The position numbers and the translations under genes are program-made. The notes under the pieces were generated by a model. That model did no database searches. It was given only the letters and a program-made list of their open reading frames with translations, and was not told where the DNA came from. From positions 28,024-92,023 of the forward strand of contig JBBRZI010000002.1 in NCBI GenBank assembly GCA_038236865.1: a stretch of 64,000 nt of DNA, in the 5' to 3' direction. This document shows positions 33,817 through 42,806 of this stretch, piece after piece; positions within the stretch are counted from its first letter, which is position 1, and each line of letters starts with the position of its first letter. The DNA comes from UBA4729 sp038236865. Lineage in GTDB: Bacteria > Patescibacteriota > Saccharimonadia > Saccharimonadales > UBA4665.

Positions 33817-33851
33817 CCGCTAACGGTTTTTGAACCACGGCTACATATCCA

Positions 33852-34997
33852 ATGCCACAATTACCTATTTATCTCGATTATGCAGCGGCCACGCCGGTCG
33901 ATGAGCGAGTGTTAGTGGCTATGCAGCCGTATGCCCGTGCCCAGTTCTATAACCCATCGGCCACCTACCGAGCCGCCCGCGAAGTGCAGGTGGCTTTCGA
34001 AGCCGCCCGGACCAGCATTGCCTATTGGTTTGGCAGCCGGCCGAGCGAGGTCGTGTTTACCGCTGGCGGCACTGAAGCCAATAATCTCGCCATTCACGGG
34101 GTTATGCGGCAATACCCAGCGGCCAATATTGTGGTGAGTGCGATTGAGCACAGCGCCGTGCTCGAGCCGGCCCGGAGATATGATTGCCGCGAAGCCGCGG
34201 TGCAATCCGACGGCCGAATTGACCTCGATGGGCTGCAACGAACGATTAACGACCACACAGTGTTGGTCAGCATTATGTATGCCAATAACGAGATTGGTTC
34301 GGTTCAGCCGCTCCACGAAGTCGCCGCCATAGTGCAAGCTATTAAAAAACAACGGGTGGCAGACGGCAACCTGCTACCGCTCTACCTGCATTCTGATGCT
34401 TGCCAGGCTGGTAACTATTTGGATGTGCACGTGACCCGGCTTGGCGTCGACCTGATGACAATCAACGGCGGCAAGCTGTATGGCCCCAAACAAAGCGGCG
34501 CCTTGTACGTGCGTGGTAGTTTGGTGCTGCGCCCGCTGATTGACGGCGGCGGCCAAGAGCGGGAGTTACGGAGTGGCACCGAAAACGTGGCTGGGGCGAT
34601 TGGTCTGGCGGCGGCCTTTGACTATGCCCAACAAGACCGGACGAGTGAAGTGAAGCGTATGCGACAATTGCAACAATCATTTATCCAGCTCATCACCGCC
34701 CAGTTGCCCACTGCCACCATTAACGGATCACTCAAACACCGTTTGCCCAATAATATTCACCTGACCATCCCGGGGCTCGACAATGAGCGTTTACTGATTC
34801 AGCTCGACGCGGCCGGTGTGATGGCGGCGGCCGGTTCGGCCTGCAGCGCCAGCGACCAAGAAGCTTCCCATGTACTGCGTGCCATTGGCTTAGCGACGGC
34901 CGATGCTCAATCTTCACTACGGTTTAGTATGGGCCGCCCGACGACGCTTACGATGGTTGAACGGGCAGTGCAATTGCTCGCAGAATTCGCTACGTAG
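33852..34997 (+). CDS. Cysteine desulfurase (IscS/NifS family)
   Basis: 381 residues. PLP enzyme that takes sulfur from cysteine, forming a persulfide passed to Fe-S assembly or tRNA thiolation. Features: LDYAAATPVDERV, FTAGGTEANNLAI, SAIEHSAVLEP, MYANNEIGSVQ, HSDACQAGN (Asp contacting PLP), NGGKLYGPKQSG with the PLP Lys, and SACSASDQ with the catalytic Cys. The residue before the PLP Lys is Gly where IscS/NifS usually have His. MnmA in this window is a plausible sulfur acceptor. No scaffold protein (IscU) is adjacent. Confidence 0.93.
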   Translation: MPQLPIYLDYAAATPVDERVLVAMQPYARAQFYNPSATYRAAREVQVAFEAARTSIAYWFGSRPSEVVFTAGGTEANNLAIHGVMRQYPAANIVVSAIEHSAVLEPARRYDCREAAVQSDGRIDLDGLQRTINDHTVLVSIMYANNEIGSVQPLHEVAAIVQAIKKQRVADGNLLPLYLHSDACQAGNYLDVHVTRLGVDLMTINGGKLYGPKQSGALYVRGSLVLRPLIDGGGQERELRSGTENVAGAIGLAAAFDYAQQDRTSEVKRMRQLQQSFIQLITAQLPTATINGSLKHRLPNNIHLTIPGLDNERLLIQLDAAGVMAAAGSACSASDQEASHVLRAIGLATADAQSSLRFSMGRPTTLTMVERAVQLLAEFAT

Positions 34998-35082
34998 TAG
35001 CCGCTACATAGCCTCTCCCTGTTCCGATCCACCCTAGCAGGTGGAGATAGGCACTGAGTTCGTTAATCTTAAACAAAAGCGG

Positions 35083-35088
35083 TATACT
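35083..35088 (+). promoter_or_regulatory. -10 box upstream of the c-like hairpin protein
   Basis: TATACT, 12 nt before ATG 35101; predicted leader of about 6 nt, with no Shine-Dalgarno. Confidence 0.5.
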
Positions 35089-35100
35089 CTAGCCATAGCT

Positions 35101-35979
35101 ATGGTTAGCCTAAAACCCCGTTTGAAACAAATAGTACCACTACTGGCCGCTCTTGGGTTGTTGCTGTTGTTGCCGATCAGCGTTGCAGCGGCCGTAAAAA
35201 CGACGACCGGCAATCAAGATATCAGCCAAGCAGTTACGCAAAGCTATAATGCCGATGCGTCGGTTCAGTTGGGTATGATCGTTAAACTCAAAGGCGGGGA
35301 TTCCTCGGCGGTTGAGCCGCTCAGTAAGGGCGGTATTGCCACTATGCTTGGTGTGACCGTTGCTGCCAATGATGCTGCGTTGACATTGACTCCACAAGAC
35401 GTCAAAAGCCAGCAGGTTTTTGTGGCGACCTATGGGCGCTATACGGCCCTCGTCAGTACTCAGAATGGCCCGATTAAGGTCGGCGACTACGTCACTATCT
35501 CCTCGCTTGCTGGTATCGGCATGAAAGCCGGTGCCGAACAAACCGTCATCTTGGGTAAAGCCGCCGGTAGTTTTACGGGTACGAGCAACGTTGAAGGCAG
35601 CGTTGATGTTAAGGACGACAAAGGGCACACTGCTAAGGTGGCGATTGGCCGTATCCCTATTAATCTTGAAATTGCTCACAACCCATTGGCGGCCAAGGCC
35701 ACCGATTATGTGCCGAGCTTTTTGGGGAAAACAGCCATTGCGATTGCTGGAAAGCCGGTCAGTGCGGCTCGTATCTATCTCGGTACGATTACGTTGCTGG
35801 TGAGCGCTATCGTGACGGGCAATCTCCTCTATAGCGGCGTCAAAAGTGGCATGGCGGCCATTGGCCGTAACCCATTGTCGCGCCAGTCAATAATTCGTAG
35901 TTTGATTCAGACCGTGGCTGCCGGACTGATAATTTTTGTTGTTGGCGTATTTGCGGTATACTTACTCCTGAAGCTTTAG
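35101..35979 (+). CDS. Exported protein with C-terminal ATP-synthase-c-like hairpin
   Basis: 292 residues from ATG 35101. A signal peptide or TM (about 13-29, PLLAALGLLLLLPISVAAA) leads to an extracytoplasmic beta-rich domain (about 32-210) with no family I know. Two C-terminal TM helices follow: IYLGTITLLVSAIVTGNLLYSG, then SGMAAIGRNPLSRQ, then QTVAAGLIIFVVGVFAVYLLLKL. The AIGRNP loop and spacing resemble the F-type c subunit, but the second helix has no Asp/Glu to carry ions. It sits directly upstream of the ATP synthase operon, which lacks a and c genes. It may be a rotor-associated or assembly factor, or only a lookalike. Confidence 0.72.
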   Translation: MVSLKPRLKQIVPLLAALGLLLLLPISVAAAVKTTTGNQDISQAVTQSYNADASVQLGMIVKLKGGDSSAVEPLSKGGIATMLGVTVAANDAALTLTPQDVKSQQVFVATYGRYTALVSTQNGPIKVGDYVTISSLAGIGMKAGAEQTVILGKAAGSFTGTSNVEGSVDVKDDKGHTAKVAIGRIPINLEIAHNPLAAKATDYVPSFLGKTAIAIAGKPVSAARIYLGTITLLVSAIVTGNLLYSGVKSGMAAIGRNPLSRQSIIRSLIQTVAAGLIIFVVGVFAVYLLLKL

Positions 35980-36089
35980 CACTTTAGAAATTATGATCCA
36001 ACAGGTAAACGAGCAGTCGCTAAGCGGCCAAGCTCAGTTGTAAAATAAGCTGGCATCGTACCAAAAAAAGTACATAGGCATAGATAAAA

Positions 36090-36095
36090 TACTAT
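36090..36095 (+). promoter_or_regulatory. -10 box of the ATP synthase operon
   Basis: TACTAT 18 nt before ATG 36114; predicted leader of about 12 nt. Confidence 0.45.
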
Positions 36096-36113
36096 GGTGG
36101 GTAAACAAAAATA

Positions 36114-36749
36114 ATGACAATTTGGTGGCTGTATTTAATCTTAGGTTTGCTGACGGCAGTCGGCGTGGCATTTGTGTGGCTGATAGTAAAGTTAAGCGGT
36201 GGCGTCTCCGCCGGTAAAAGCCGTGATCCTAAAGATCCCAATGCGTCGCTCGAAACGGCTGTTGAAGACGACGTCGAGCATATTTTTAATGAAGACTTCC
36301 GGGAAGAGCTCCGCAATCGCGGCCGCTTGCACTTTGAAAAGATCATTGGTGAGAATGCTATGTTTTTGCAGCAGGATCTTCGGCTCACTACCTCACAGCT
36401 CAACGAGTACATGAAGACTGAGATCACCCGCAAGCTCCAGGATGAGTTTGCTAAGTACGAAGAATCGATTATGGATGCCAAGAATCTGGCGATCCAGTCG
36501 ATCCAGAAGACCAATGCGGCTATTGATGAGCAGCGCGCCCAACTCGGTATTGAGGTTCAGAAAGAAATCGTCGCCGAGAAGCAACAACTCGTAAAACGGT
36601 TTGAAGAAAATATGACCGACATTATCAACCACTACGTCCTGAGTGCGATCGGTAATCAGATAGACCTCAACGATCAGCTCGAGTACATCCTGGCTGATCT
36701 GGAGACGAATAAGAAAGCCATGATCGAGGACATCAATAATGGCGCCTAA
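36114..36749 (+). CDS. atpF: ATP synthase subunit b
   Basis: 211 residues. An N-terminal TM helix (about 3-25, WWLYLILGLLTAVGVAFVWLIV) is followed by a short linker and a long charged, heptad-like helix (about 60-200) typical of the peripheral stalk that joins the membrane sector to F1. It is longer than E. coli b (156), with an acidic segment ETAVEDDVEHIFNEDF after the TM. It overlaps atpH by 11 nt. The assignment rests mainly on topology and operon position, since b subunits are poorly conserved. Confidence 0.82.
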   Translation: MTIWWLYLILGLLTAVGVAFVWLIVKLSGGVSAGKSRDPKDPNASLETAVEDDVEHIFNEDFREELRNRGRLHFEKIIGENAMFLQQDLRLTTSQLNEYMKTEITRKLQDEFAKYEESIMDAKNLAIQSIQKTNAAIDEQRAQLGIEVQKEIVAEKQQLVKRFEENMTDIINHYVLSAIGNQIDLNDQLEYILADLETNKKAMIEDINNGA

Positions 36750-37236
36750 AACGGCTGTCCGCACGCTGGTATTACCCGGTTCGGTAGTTGGGCCGGTTGA
36801 CCTCGGTCGAATGTTACGGGAGTTGGCTACGCTCGAAAACTTTCTGATGCAGCTGCGGCTCAAGCCCGACACTGCACCCAAATTACCTAAAACGTCAAAG
36901 CTGCTTGATCAGGCCATTGAACTTAATAAACTCAACCTCCTCGACGAAGCCGACTTTAGTGCATTGCAAAAGTTCCTCACCCACACCAGAGAGTGTGCGC
37001 CGGTGTTACACATTAGCTTTGGGGCTGACCCTTCACCGGTATTTACCCAGAAACTGGTGCAGTGGTTGCGTCAAGAGATTGACCCGATTGTGCTATTAAC
37101 GATAGGGCTGCAGCCGACGATTGGGGCCGGGTGTATCGTGCGCAGCACCAATAAGTATTTTGATTTTTCGCTGCGTGAGCACCTGACTCAGAACCGGCAA
37201 CTGTTGACGACGCAACTGCAGGAGTTATCGAAATGA
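36739..37236 (+). CDS. atpH: ATP synthase subunit delta
   Basis: 165 residues, in the position of the delta/OSCP subunit that caps F1 and links it to subunit b. The C-terminal DPIVLLTIGLQPTIGAGCIVRS resembles the delta signature (GGxxI/V-R), followed by FDFSLREHL like the usual xDxSLxxxL. The N-terminal helical domain is shorter than in E. coli (177 residues total). It overlaps both neighbours, giving coupled translation. Confidence 0.82.
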   Translation: MAPKTAVRTLVLPGSVVGPVDLGRMLRELATLENFLMQLRLKPDTAPKLPKTSKLLDQAIELNKLNLLDEADFSALQKFLTHTRECAPVLHISFGADPSPVFTQKLVQWLRQEIDPIVLLTIGLQPTIGAGCIVRSTNKYFDFSLREHLTQNRQLLTTQLQELSK

Positions 37237-38756
37237 GTCCGAGCGGTCAGCACTTTGATAAGCTCATCGAGGCCGGTAATCCGGTCGGGGAAGTTATTGC
37301 CGTCGATAAGTTTTTGATTAAGGTTCGCGGCCTTCAGCCTTGCGCGGTGCATGCGCTCGTTATGTTCGAAGACGGCAGCAAAGGTTTCGTCCACCAAGTC
37401 CAGACTGATCATGTAGTGGTGTTGCATCTGGGCGTCGAAAGCCTGCGGGTTGGTCTTGTGGCAGTCGTCCAACACCAAGAGCTTGTCACAAAAGTTGGCA
37501 AGGACTTCATTGGGCGGGTCGTATCGGTCACGGGCGAGCCGCTTGATGGCAAGGGACCGATTGCCGCCGATAGCGTCTGGCCCGTCTTTAACACCGCGCC
37601 ACCGTTATTCGAACGCCGCTTGCTCGAAGATCAACTGGAGAGCGGTATCACCGTGATTGATTCGTTGTTTCCGATTGTGCGCGGCCAGCGCATGGCACTA
37701 CTGGGCGATAGCAAATCTGGTAAGAGTACGATGGCTACTCAGCTGACGATGAACCAAAAAAATACCGACCAGATTGTGGTTTATTGCATGATTGCAAAGC
37801 GCCGAAGCGACGTTGACGCGCTACTCAGCCGCTTGCAAGAAAGCGGCGGACTCGAAAAAGCTATCGTCGTGGTATCGACGATGTTTGAATCGTTGATCAT
37901 GAGCTATCTGGCTCCGTACGTAGCCTGCTCGATGGCCGAATATCTCTGGCAGAGCTGTGATCAAGACACAATTATCATTTATGACGATTTGACCAGCCAC
38001 GCCCACGCGTACCGCGAAGTTGCGCTATTGTCCGGCGTCAGCCCAGGCCGAGACTCCTACCCTGGTGATATGTTCTATGCCCACTCCAGTTTGCTCGAGC
38101 GGGCCGGACGACTGGATCGTAACGGCAAGTGTTTGACGAGTGTGCCGGTGATACACGCCGCCAACGGTGATATTACCGCCTACCTCCCGACCAATATTAT
38201 GTCGATTACCGACGGGCAGTGGATTCTTGATATGGATACTTTCCGGAGCGGTGTCCGCCCAGCCATGAATATCGGCTTGAGTGTGACTCGTGCCGGTGGC
38301 ATCGGCCACAATAGGCGTCAAAAAACCTTGGCGGCTCAAACTCTCAAGACCCTGGCTGACTACCGGCAAGCCGAAGAGTTTTCACACTTTGGTTCCGAGC
38401 TGGCAGTTGAGGCTAAGCGGGCATTGGAAACCGGCAGAAACATATTCGAAATCATCACCCAAAGCCCATCCGACACGTTTTCGCTGATGTCCCAACAGCT
38501 GATGCTCGACTTGATTTTAAACACCGCTGACGGCGAAAACCTCGATTTGAATTTGCTCAAGCTGCACTGCCGTGATTTTGCCAGCAAGGTCACCAAAGAC
38601 GAAGAGTACGATGCCGTTCGCGCCGATCTCAAAGCCAAATGTATCATCGTGCTCAAGGGTGCACCAGCTGAACCGCTCGCCGAGCCGGAGCAACCGCCGG
38701 CAGCCAAACCCGACGATGCCAAGCCTAAAAAAGAACTAACTGGGGCAGCTAAATGA
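37233..38756 (+). CDS. atpA: ATP synthase subunit alpha
   Basis: 507 residues. Regulatory nucleotide-binding subunit of F1. N-terminal beta-barrel (GEVIAVDKFLIKVRGL), VTGEPLDGKGPI, P-loop GDSKSGKST (near 157) where GDRQTGKT is typical, IIYDDLTSHAHAYRE and LLSGVSPGRDSYPGDMFYAHSSLLERAG. The arginine finger lies in NIGLSVTRAGG. The C-terminal about 30 residues form a Pro/Lys-rich tail (EPEQPPAAKPDDAKPKKE) not usual for alpha. It overlaps atpH and atpG by 4 nt each. Confidence 0.95.
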   Translation: MSPSGQHFDKLIEAGNPVGEVIAVDKFLIKVRGLQPCAVHALVMFEDGSKGFVHQVQTDHVVVLHLGVESLRVGLVAVVQHQELVTKVGKDFIGRVVSVTGEPLDGKGPIAADSVWPVFNTAPPLFERRLLEDQLESGITVIDSLFPIVRGQRMALLGDSKSGKSTMATQLTMNQKNTDQIVVYCMIAKRRSDVDALLSRLQESGGLEKAIVVVSTMFESLIMSYLAPYVACSMAEYLWQSCDQDTIIIYDDLTSHAHAYREVALLSGVSPGRDSYPGDMFYAHSSLLERAGRLDRNGKCLTSVPVIHAANGDITAYLPTNIMSITDGQWILDMDTFRSGVRPAMNIGLSVTRAGGIGHNRRQKTLAAQTLKTLADYRQAEEFSHFGSELAVEAKRALETGRNIFEIITQSPSDTFSLMSQQLMLDLILNTADGENLDLNLLKLHCRDFASKVTKDEEYDAVRADLKAKCIIVLKGAPAEPLAEPEQPPAAKPDDAKPKKELTGAAK

Positions 38757-39616
38757 AGCGCCCAAACGAGCTCATCCGCGAGGAAGCCTCGATGGCGACG
38801 CTCGTCGAGTTAACGAGCGTATTCGAAGGTATTGCCAGTATGCGCATTTCACAGATTAAGAACCAAGTCATGCAGTCTACTAATTTTTTTAATGAACTTT
38901 GGCAGATATACACTCAACTACGCGTCGATAGCATGTTCAGCTTTGGACGTGACGATGCGGCCGCCGAGCTGATTGACAAAGAATTATACGTCATTATTAC
39001 TGCTGAAGGCGGCTTTAGCGGCGACATCGACCAGAAGCTGGTCCACCTCATGCTGACGACCTACGACAAAGATAAAAACGACATTATCGTGATTGGGCAC
39101 CACGGGGCGATGCAGTTGGCCCAACGCGGTATTTCGTATACCAAATACTTCAAGCTGCCAACCAAAGATCAAAACATTAACGTGATGCCAATCATTCGCC
39201 AAGTGCAGCGCTACAAAACTACGAAAATGTTCTACCAAGAATATGTTTCACTGATGGTGCAAGATGTTCGCCGGATTGAACTGTCGACCGCCATCAAAGA
39301 GCGAGCCGACGGCAGCGATAAGCCTGACGAAGTTATTAGTGAGCATAACTATATTTTCGAACCGAGTACCTACGCCGTGGCCGCTCACTTGGAGCGGACG
39401 ATGACGCAGATTGCGGTGAGCCAGTTGATCCTTGAATCTAAACTGGCGCAGTACGCCAGCCGTTTCCGAGCGATGAGCGCTTCGCACCAACGTGCCGATG
39501 AATCCCGATCCGACTTGCACCTCGCTTTTAACCGGGCGCGGCGGAGCGTAAAAGATGAACGACTTAAGGAGAGTATTAACGGTATGAAAAAAAGTCGTCG
39601 CGAGGTGAAAATCTAA
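38753..39616 (+). CDS. atpG: ATP synthase subunit gamma
   Basis: 287 residues. Central rotor shaft of F1. The N-terminal helix (EEASMATLVELTSVFEGIASMRISQIK) and C-terminal helix (TQIAVSQLILESKLAQYASRFRAMSASHQRADE) match the coiled-coil pair of gamma, the latter corresponding to the usual MxxAxxNA region. The middle Rossmann-like part has ELYVIITAEGGFSGDID, similar to the SDRGLCG segment. Length is normal. Start and stop overlap neighbours (ATGA, and TAATG with atpD). Confidence 0.92.
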   Translation: MKRPNELIREEASMATLVELTSVFEGIASMRISQIKNQVMQSTNFFNELWQIYTQLRVDSMFSFGRDDAAAELIDKELYVIITAEGGFSGDIDQKLVHLMLTTYDKDKNDIIVIGHHGAMQLAQRGISYTKYFKLPTKDQNINVMPIIRQVQRYKTTKMFYQEYVSLMVQDVRRIELSTAIKERADGSDKPDEVISEHNYIFEPSTYAVAAHLERTMTQIAVSQLILESKLAQYASRFRAMSASHQRADESRSDLHLAFNRARRSVKDERLKESINGMKKSRREVKI

Positions 39617-40917
39617 TGCCAGGTGTCATTATTACCGTTAAGGATTTGGTCATTCGGGCCCAGTTTGACGAGGATGTACCGAGTGTGAACGAATTGGTCG
39701 AAGTACAAAACGGGTACGGTACGAAGTTGTTAGTCGATCACCTTGAGCCGGGCGGCGTGGCTTTCTGTTTGAATGTCCGGTCCGATTTACGCATTATGAA
39801 AGGCATGGAAGCCGAGCGAACTCACAAAGGCATCGAGATCCCAATTGGCGATGCTACCATCGGCCGTATTTTAAATGCGCTGGGCGATCCACTCGATGGT
39901 CTGGAGGCGTTTGCCGACGAGATCGAGCACAAAGATATTCTGAAAATACCAAAACGCTCGACCAACTTTTCGGTATCAAAACCAGAAGTCCTCGAAACCG
40001 GTATTAAAGTGATTGATTTCTTTACACCGTTTGTAAAGGGTCGCAAGATTGGTATTGTCGGCGGTGCCGGTGTCGGTAAGACGGTGCTAACCATGGAGCT
40101 TATTAATAACGTGGCCCGGAGCGGCACGGGGCTCTCGTTTTTCGCGGGCATTGGTGAGCGTATTCGGGAAGGCCATGAACTCTACGAAACGCTCAAAGAA
40201 AATGACCTGCTCAAAAACACCTGCATGTTCTTTGCACAGATGAATGAAAATCCGGTCCAACGTGCCCTAGTAGGTATTTCGGCCACCGCCGCCGCCGAGT
40301 ATTTTCGGGACGAACAGAAAAAGAATATCCTGTTCTTTGCCGATAATATGTTTCGTTACGTACAGGCCCGCAACGAGCTGGCGACCATCCTCGATCAGAT
40401 CCCGAACGAAGGCGGCTATGAACCAACTATTTTCTCTGATGTAAAGGTTTTGCAAGATCGTTTGAGTTCGAATGAAAATGGTTCCATCACATCGGTACAA
40501 ACTATTTATGTCCCGGCCGATGATATCTCTGACCCAGCCGTCCAGTTTATTCAGCACGAAATGGACTCAATTATCGTCTTGTCCCGTAAGGTGGCTGAGC
40601 AGGGTATCCGCCCAGCCGTCGACTTAAGCCTGACCAGTTCATCACTGCTCACGCCCGAAATTGTTGGCGATCGGCATTATTTGTTAAGTGTCCAGGTACA
40701 GGCCTTGCTCCAAAAATATGAATCGCTTAAAGGTATTATTGCCATTATTGGTGAGAACGAGCTCTCTCCGGCCGATAGGGCCGACTACGCTAAAGCTAAA
40801 AAGTTGATTGCTAACTTTACCCAGAATATGAACGTCATGACTAAGATGAACGGTGTTCCGGGCGATTATTTTAGCCGCGAAGATACCCTGAAGAGTATCG
40901 AAGAAATCGTCGTATGA
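39616..40917 (+). CDS. atpD: ATP synthase subunit beta
   Basis: 433 residues, short for beta (about 460-480). Catalytic subunit of F1. P-loop GGAGVGKT (near 148), catalytic Glu in GIGERIREGHEL, MNENPVQRALVG (usually MNEPPGAR), ILFFADNMFRYVQA, IPNEGGYEPT, and ENELSPADR in place of DELSEED. The divergent GER and DELSEED regions fit a fast-evolving lineage. Catalytic residues look intact, so hydrolysis and/or synthesis is expected. Confidence 0.95.
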   Translation: MPGVIITVKDLVIRAQFDEDVPSVNELVEVQNGYGTKLLVDHLEPGGVAFCLNVRSDLRIMKGMEAERTHKGIEIPIGDATIGRILNALGDPLDGLEAFADEIEHKDILKIPKRSTNFSVSKPEVLETGIKVIDFFTPFVKGRKIGIVGGAGVGKTVLTMELINNVARSGTGLSFFAGIGERIREGHELYETLKENDLLKNTCMFFAQMNENPVQRALVGISATAAAEYFRDEQKKNILFFADNMFRYVQARNELATILDQIPNEGGYEPTIFSDVKVLQDRLSSNENGSITSVQTIYVPADDISDPAVQFIQHEMDSIIVLSRKVAEQGIRPAVDLSLTSSSLLTPEIVGDRHYLLSVQVQALLQKYESLKGIIAIIGENELSPADRADYAKAKKLIANFTQNMNVMTKMNGVPGDYFSREDTLKSIEEIVV

Positions 40918-41285
40918 GCAAACCATCACCCGTCGATCAACAGCACCATATTAATGACACCGAAGCCGTGGTTGAGAGCCTTCGCGAACAGGAAGAAAAG
41001 CAAGCGGCCGCCGAACTCAGTGCTCCCACAAAAAACGGCACGCTCAGCATGAATGTCAAAATCCACTCCCCGTTCAAGAATTACTACGAGGGCGAAGCCT
41101 TTAGTATTAGCGGCGAGAATGAAACCGGCGCTTTTGATATCTTACCAACCCACCACAACTTCATTACGTTGCTGACGCCCAGTGAGTTGACCATTCGTTC
41201 GACGCGGGGTGATCAGCGGATTCAGATATCGGGTGGAATCATGCACGTCAAGGCCGATAAAGTTATCGTCTTTCTCGACGTCTAA
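40914..41285 (+). CDS. atpC: ATP synthase subunit epsilon
   Basis: 123 residues. The N-terminal about 40 residues are a charged extension (VDQQHHINDTEAVVESLREQEEKQAA). The epsilon beta-sandwich starts at about 43 (LSMNVKIHSPFKNYYEGEAFSISGENETGAFDILPTHHNFITLL, where GxFxxLPxH is the epsilon hallmark) and ends IMHVKADKVIVFLDV. The C-terminal helical domain that inhibits many bacterial F1 enzymes is absent. Last gene of the operon; it overlaps atpD by 4 nt. Confidence 0.9.
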   Translation: MSKPSPVDQQHHINDTEAVVESLREQEEKQAAAELSAPTKNGTLSMNVKIHSPFKNYYEGEAFSISGENETGAFDILPTHHNFITLLTPSELTIRSTRGDQRIQISGGIMHVKADKVIVFLDV

Positions 41286-41783
41286 GCAGTATTAATAGCA
41301 CATTCTATTCTTGTCGTTTAGCCTTGTCTTTGTCGTGCCGGGCTCGACCCGGTACCCAGAAAGACTACTCGCTCAACCTTAGAGACATCATCGCTCAAAC
41401 CATCCCCTAACTGCAATTTTCTTTTTAGCTATCTTACTTTGGGCCGCCAAAGTAAACAAAACTCTTGGCCTAACTCTGCGCGGGGCCAAAGAGCAACTGA
41501 TTACTGCGCCGTCAGAACTCCCTTCGGTTGTCCCCATTTATTTTTCTGAGGAGAAAGGGGACTAGGCTACCGGCTGGACGCAGTAATCAGCTTCTTTTTG
41601 CCTTCCGCTGGCGGGAAGCGGTGGACCCAGCTCTTAAGTTATCTATCACTTATACACGCATCGTGGATCATCTTCACTGGTATGCCGGACTTGGCTCGAT
41701 ACTTAGAGAGAAGTGTGCTATCTAGACGGCGACTCATTATTTATGTATCGGGTCAGTAAACGGATATGAAATAATTCGGATTT
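41286..41783. repeat. Gene-free convergent boundary packed with palindromes
   Basis: 498 nt between atpC and a convergent gene, no convincing reading frame. Structures: GTGCCGGG/CCCGGTAC with loop CTCGA (41335-41355); TTACTTTGG/CCAAAGTAA with loop GCCG (41434-41455); an imperfect CTCTTGGCC/GGCCAAAGAG pair (about 41462-41493); a 12-bp inverted repeat CTGATTACTGCG (41497-41508)/CGCAGTAATCAG (41579-41590) enclosing TCCCC/GGGGA; and CTTCC/GGAAG near 41600-41616. Possibly a tandem cluster of palindromic intergenic repeats, or one structured RNA. Confidence 0.7.
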
Positions 41784-42806
41784 TTAGTCGACGACGAAGT
41801 AGTCGAAGGCGAATGAGGCACCGGCTGGCGGGGCAGATGCGTCACAAATACTGAAACTGCCGCTGGTACGCGTGACGTAGTAATCAGTACTGCCGGCATC
41901 CGGCCCAACTGGCGTCACGGTAACGTGAGGGGTGCCGTTGTACTTCTGGGTGAAATTAATGGTCGCAAAACAGCCAGCACCCGGCCCGTTACCGGTGTTT
42001 ACACTGAGTGTGCCGCTCGTGTCCGAACCGCTAACACTCGAAGTGCCGCCACTGCCCAGCGCCGGCCCGTTACTGCGGCTCGGTGTCGCGCCACCTGCGA
42101 CAATGTGGTGCGTAAGGGTTAAATCACCATTGAGCTGAAATACGGAGGTCGTTATCTGCGGGGCCGCCAGCGGCCCGTTGAAAGTGCCACCGCCGTTCAC
42201 TTGGATACTTTTCTGGATGCTGAGTGATCCCTGGATGGCGGTATCGCCGCCAACCGACAAGTTCTTGTTTACCTGGGCTTGCCCAAGATCTGTCGTCCCC
42301 GTTACGCGTAAGCTCGACAGGCTAACGGTGCCGCCAACTTGGATATTGCCCGCAACTTCCAGACTGTCACGGACGAGTACCTTGCTGGCAAAAATGGCAT
42401 TGGACTGGATACTGAGCACTTGCTTGGCATCACCGACCTGGGTATCGCTGCTGGCAAGTTGCTTGAGTGTTTCGGCCGATAAATTTTGTGACTGCACGAT
42501 GCCCGCACTCGATTGCTTTTTACTCTGGAAGTAGGCGACTCCAATAATCACCCCAGCTATGGTCAGCAATAGAATGAACAAGAGCAAGTAGATATTGAAT
42601 TTGCGGAGGGTTTGCCGGATGCCGCCAGTTGGTTTGCCGAGGGCAGGGGGCGAACTGCCATTCCCGTTGCTGGTGGCGTCGATTGGCGAATCGCTAGGGG
42701 CGCCGCTTGGCTCACTGGTTTGCAGGGAATCTCCAATAGTCTCGAGAGTCTCTAACGATTCGTCGTCTTCTGGTTCGGGCTTTGGCTGTGGTGTGGTTTG
42801 ATCCAT
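41784..42806 (-). CDS. Membrane-anchored surface protein with repetitive beta structure
   Basis: 340 residues. An acidic, Pro/Ser-rich cytosolic N-terminus (1-68) is followed by one TM helix (about 73-93, IYLLLFILLLTIAGVIIGVAY), then a region of short repeats of the form VxGTxxLxxxxVxxxLxVxGxT (about 135-225), suggesting a beta-helix or fibre. A Gly/Ser linker leads to a compact C-terminal domain with two Cys (GAGCFATINF and SFSICDAS) that could form a disulfide and resembles receptor-binding tips of fibres. Type II topology puts the bulk outside. No clear promoter seen. Role in attachment is inference. Confidence 0.7.
   Translation of the reverse strand: MDQTTPQPKPEPEDDESLETLETIGDSLQTSEPSGAPSDSPIDATSNGNGSSPPALGKPTGGIRQTLRKFNIYLLLFILLLTIAGVIIGVAYFQSKKQSSAGIVQSQNLSAETLKQLASSDTQVGDAKQVLSIQSNAIFASKVLVRDSLEVAGNIQVGGTVSLSSLRVTGTTDLGQAQVNKNLSVGGDTAIQGSLSIQKSIQVNGGGTFNGPLAAPQITTSVFQLNGDLTLTHHIVAGGATPSRSNGPALGSGGTSSVSGSDTSGTLSVNTGNGPGAGCFATINFTQKYNGTPHVTVTPVGPDAGSTDYYVTRTSGSFSICDASAPPAGASFAFDYFVVD

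Noticed and set aside
41528..41725. 65-codon frame in the palindrome cluster
   Set aside because: It is formed by the inverted-repeat arms; no ribosome binding site, no family.
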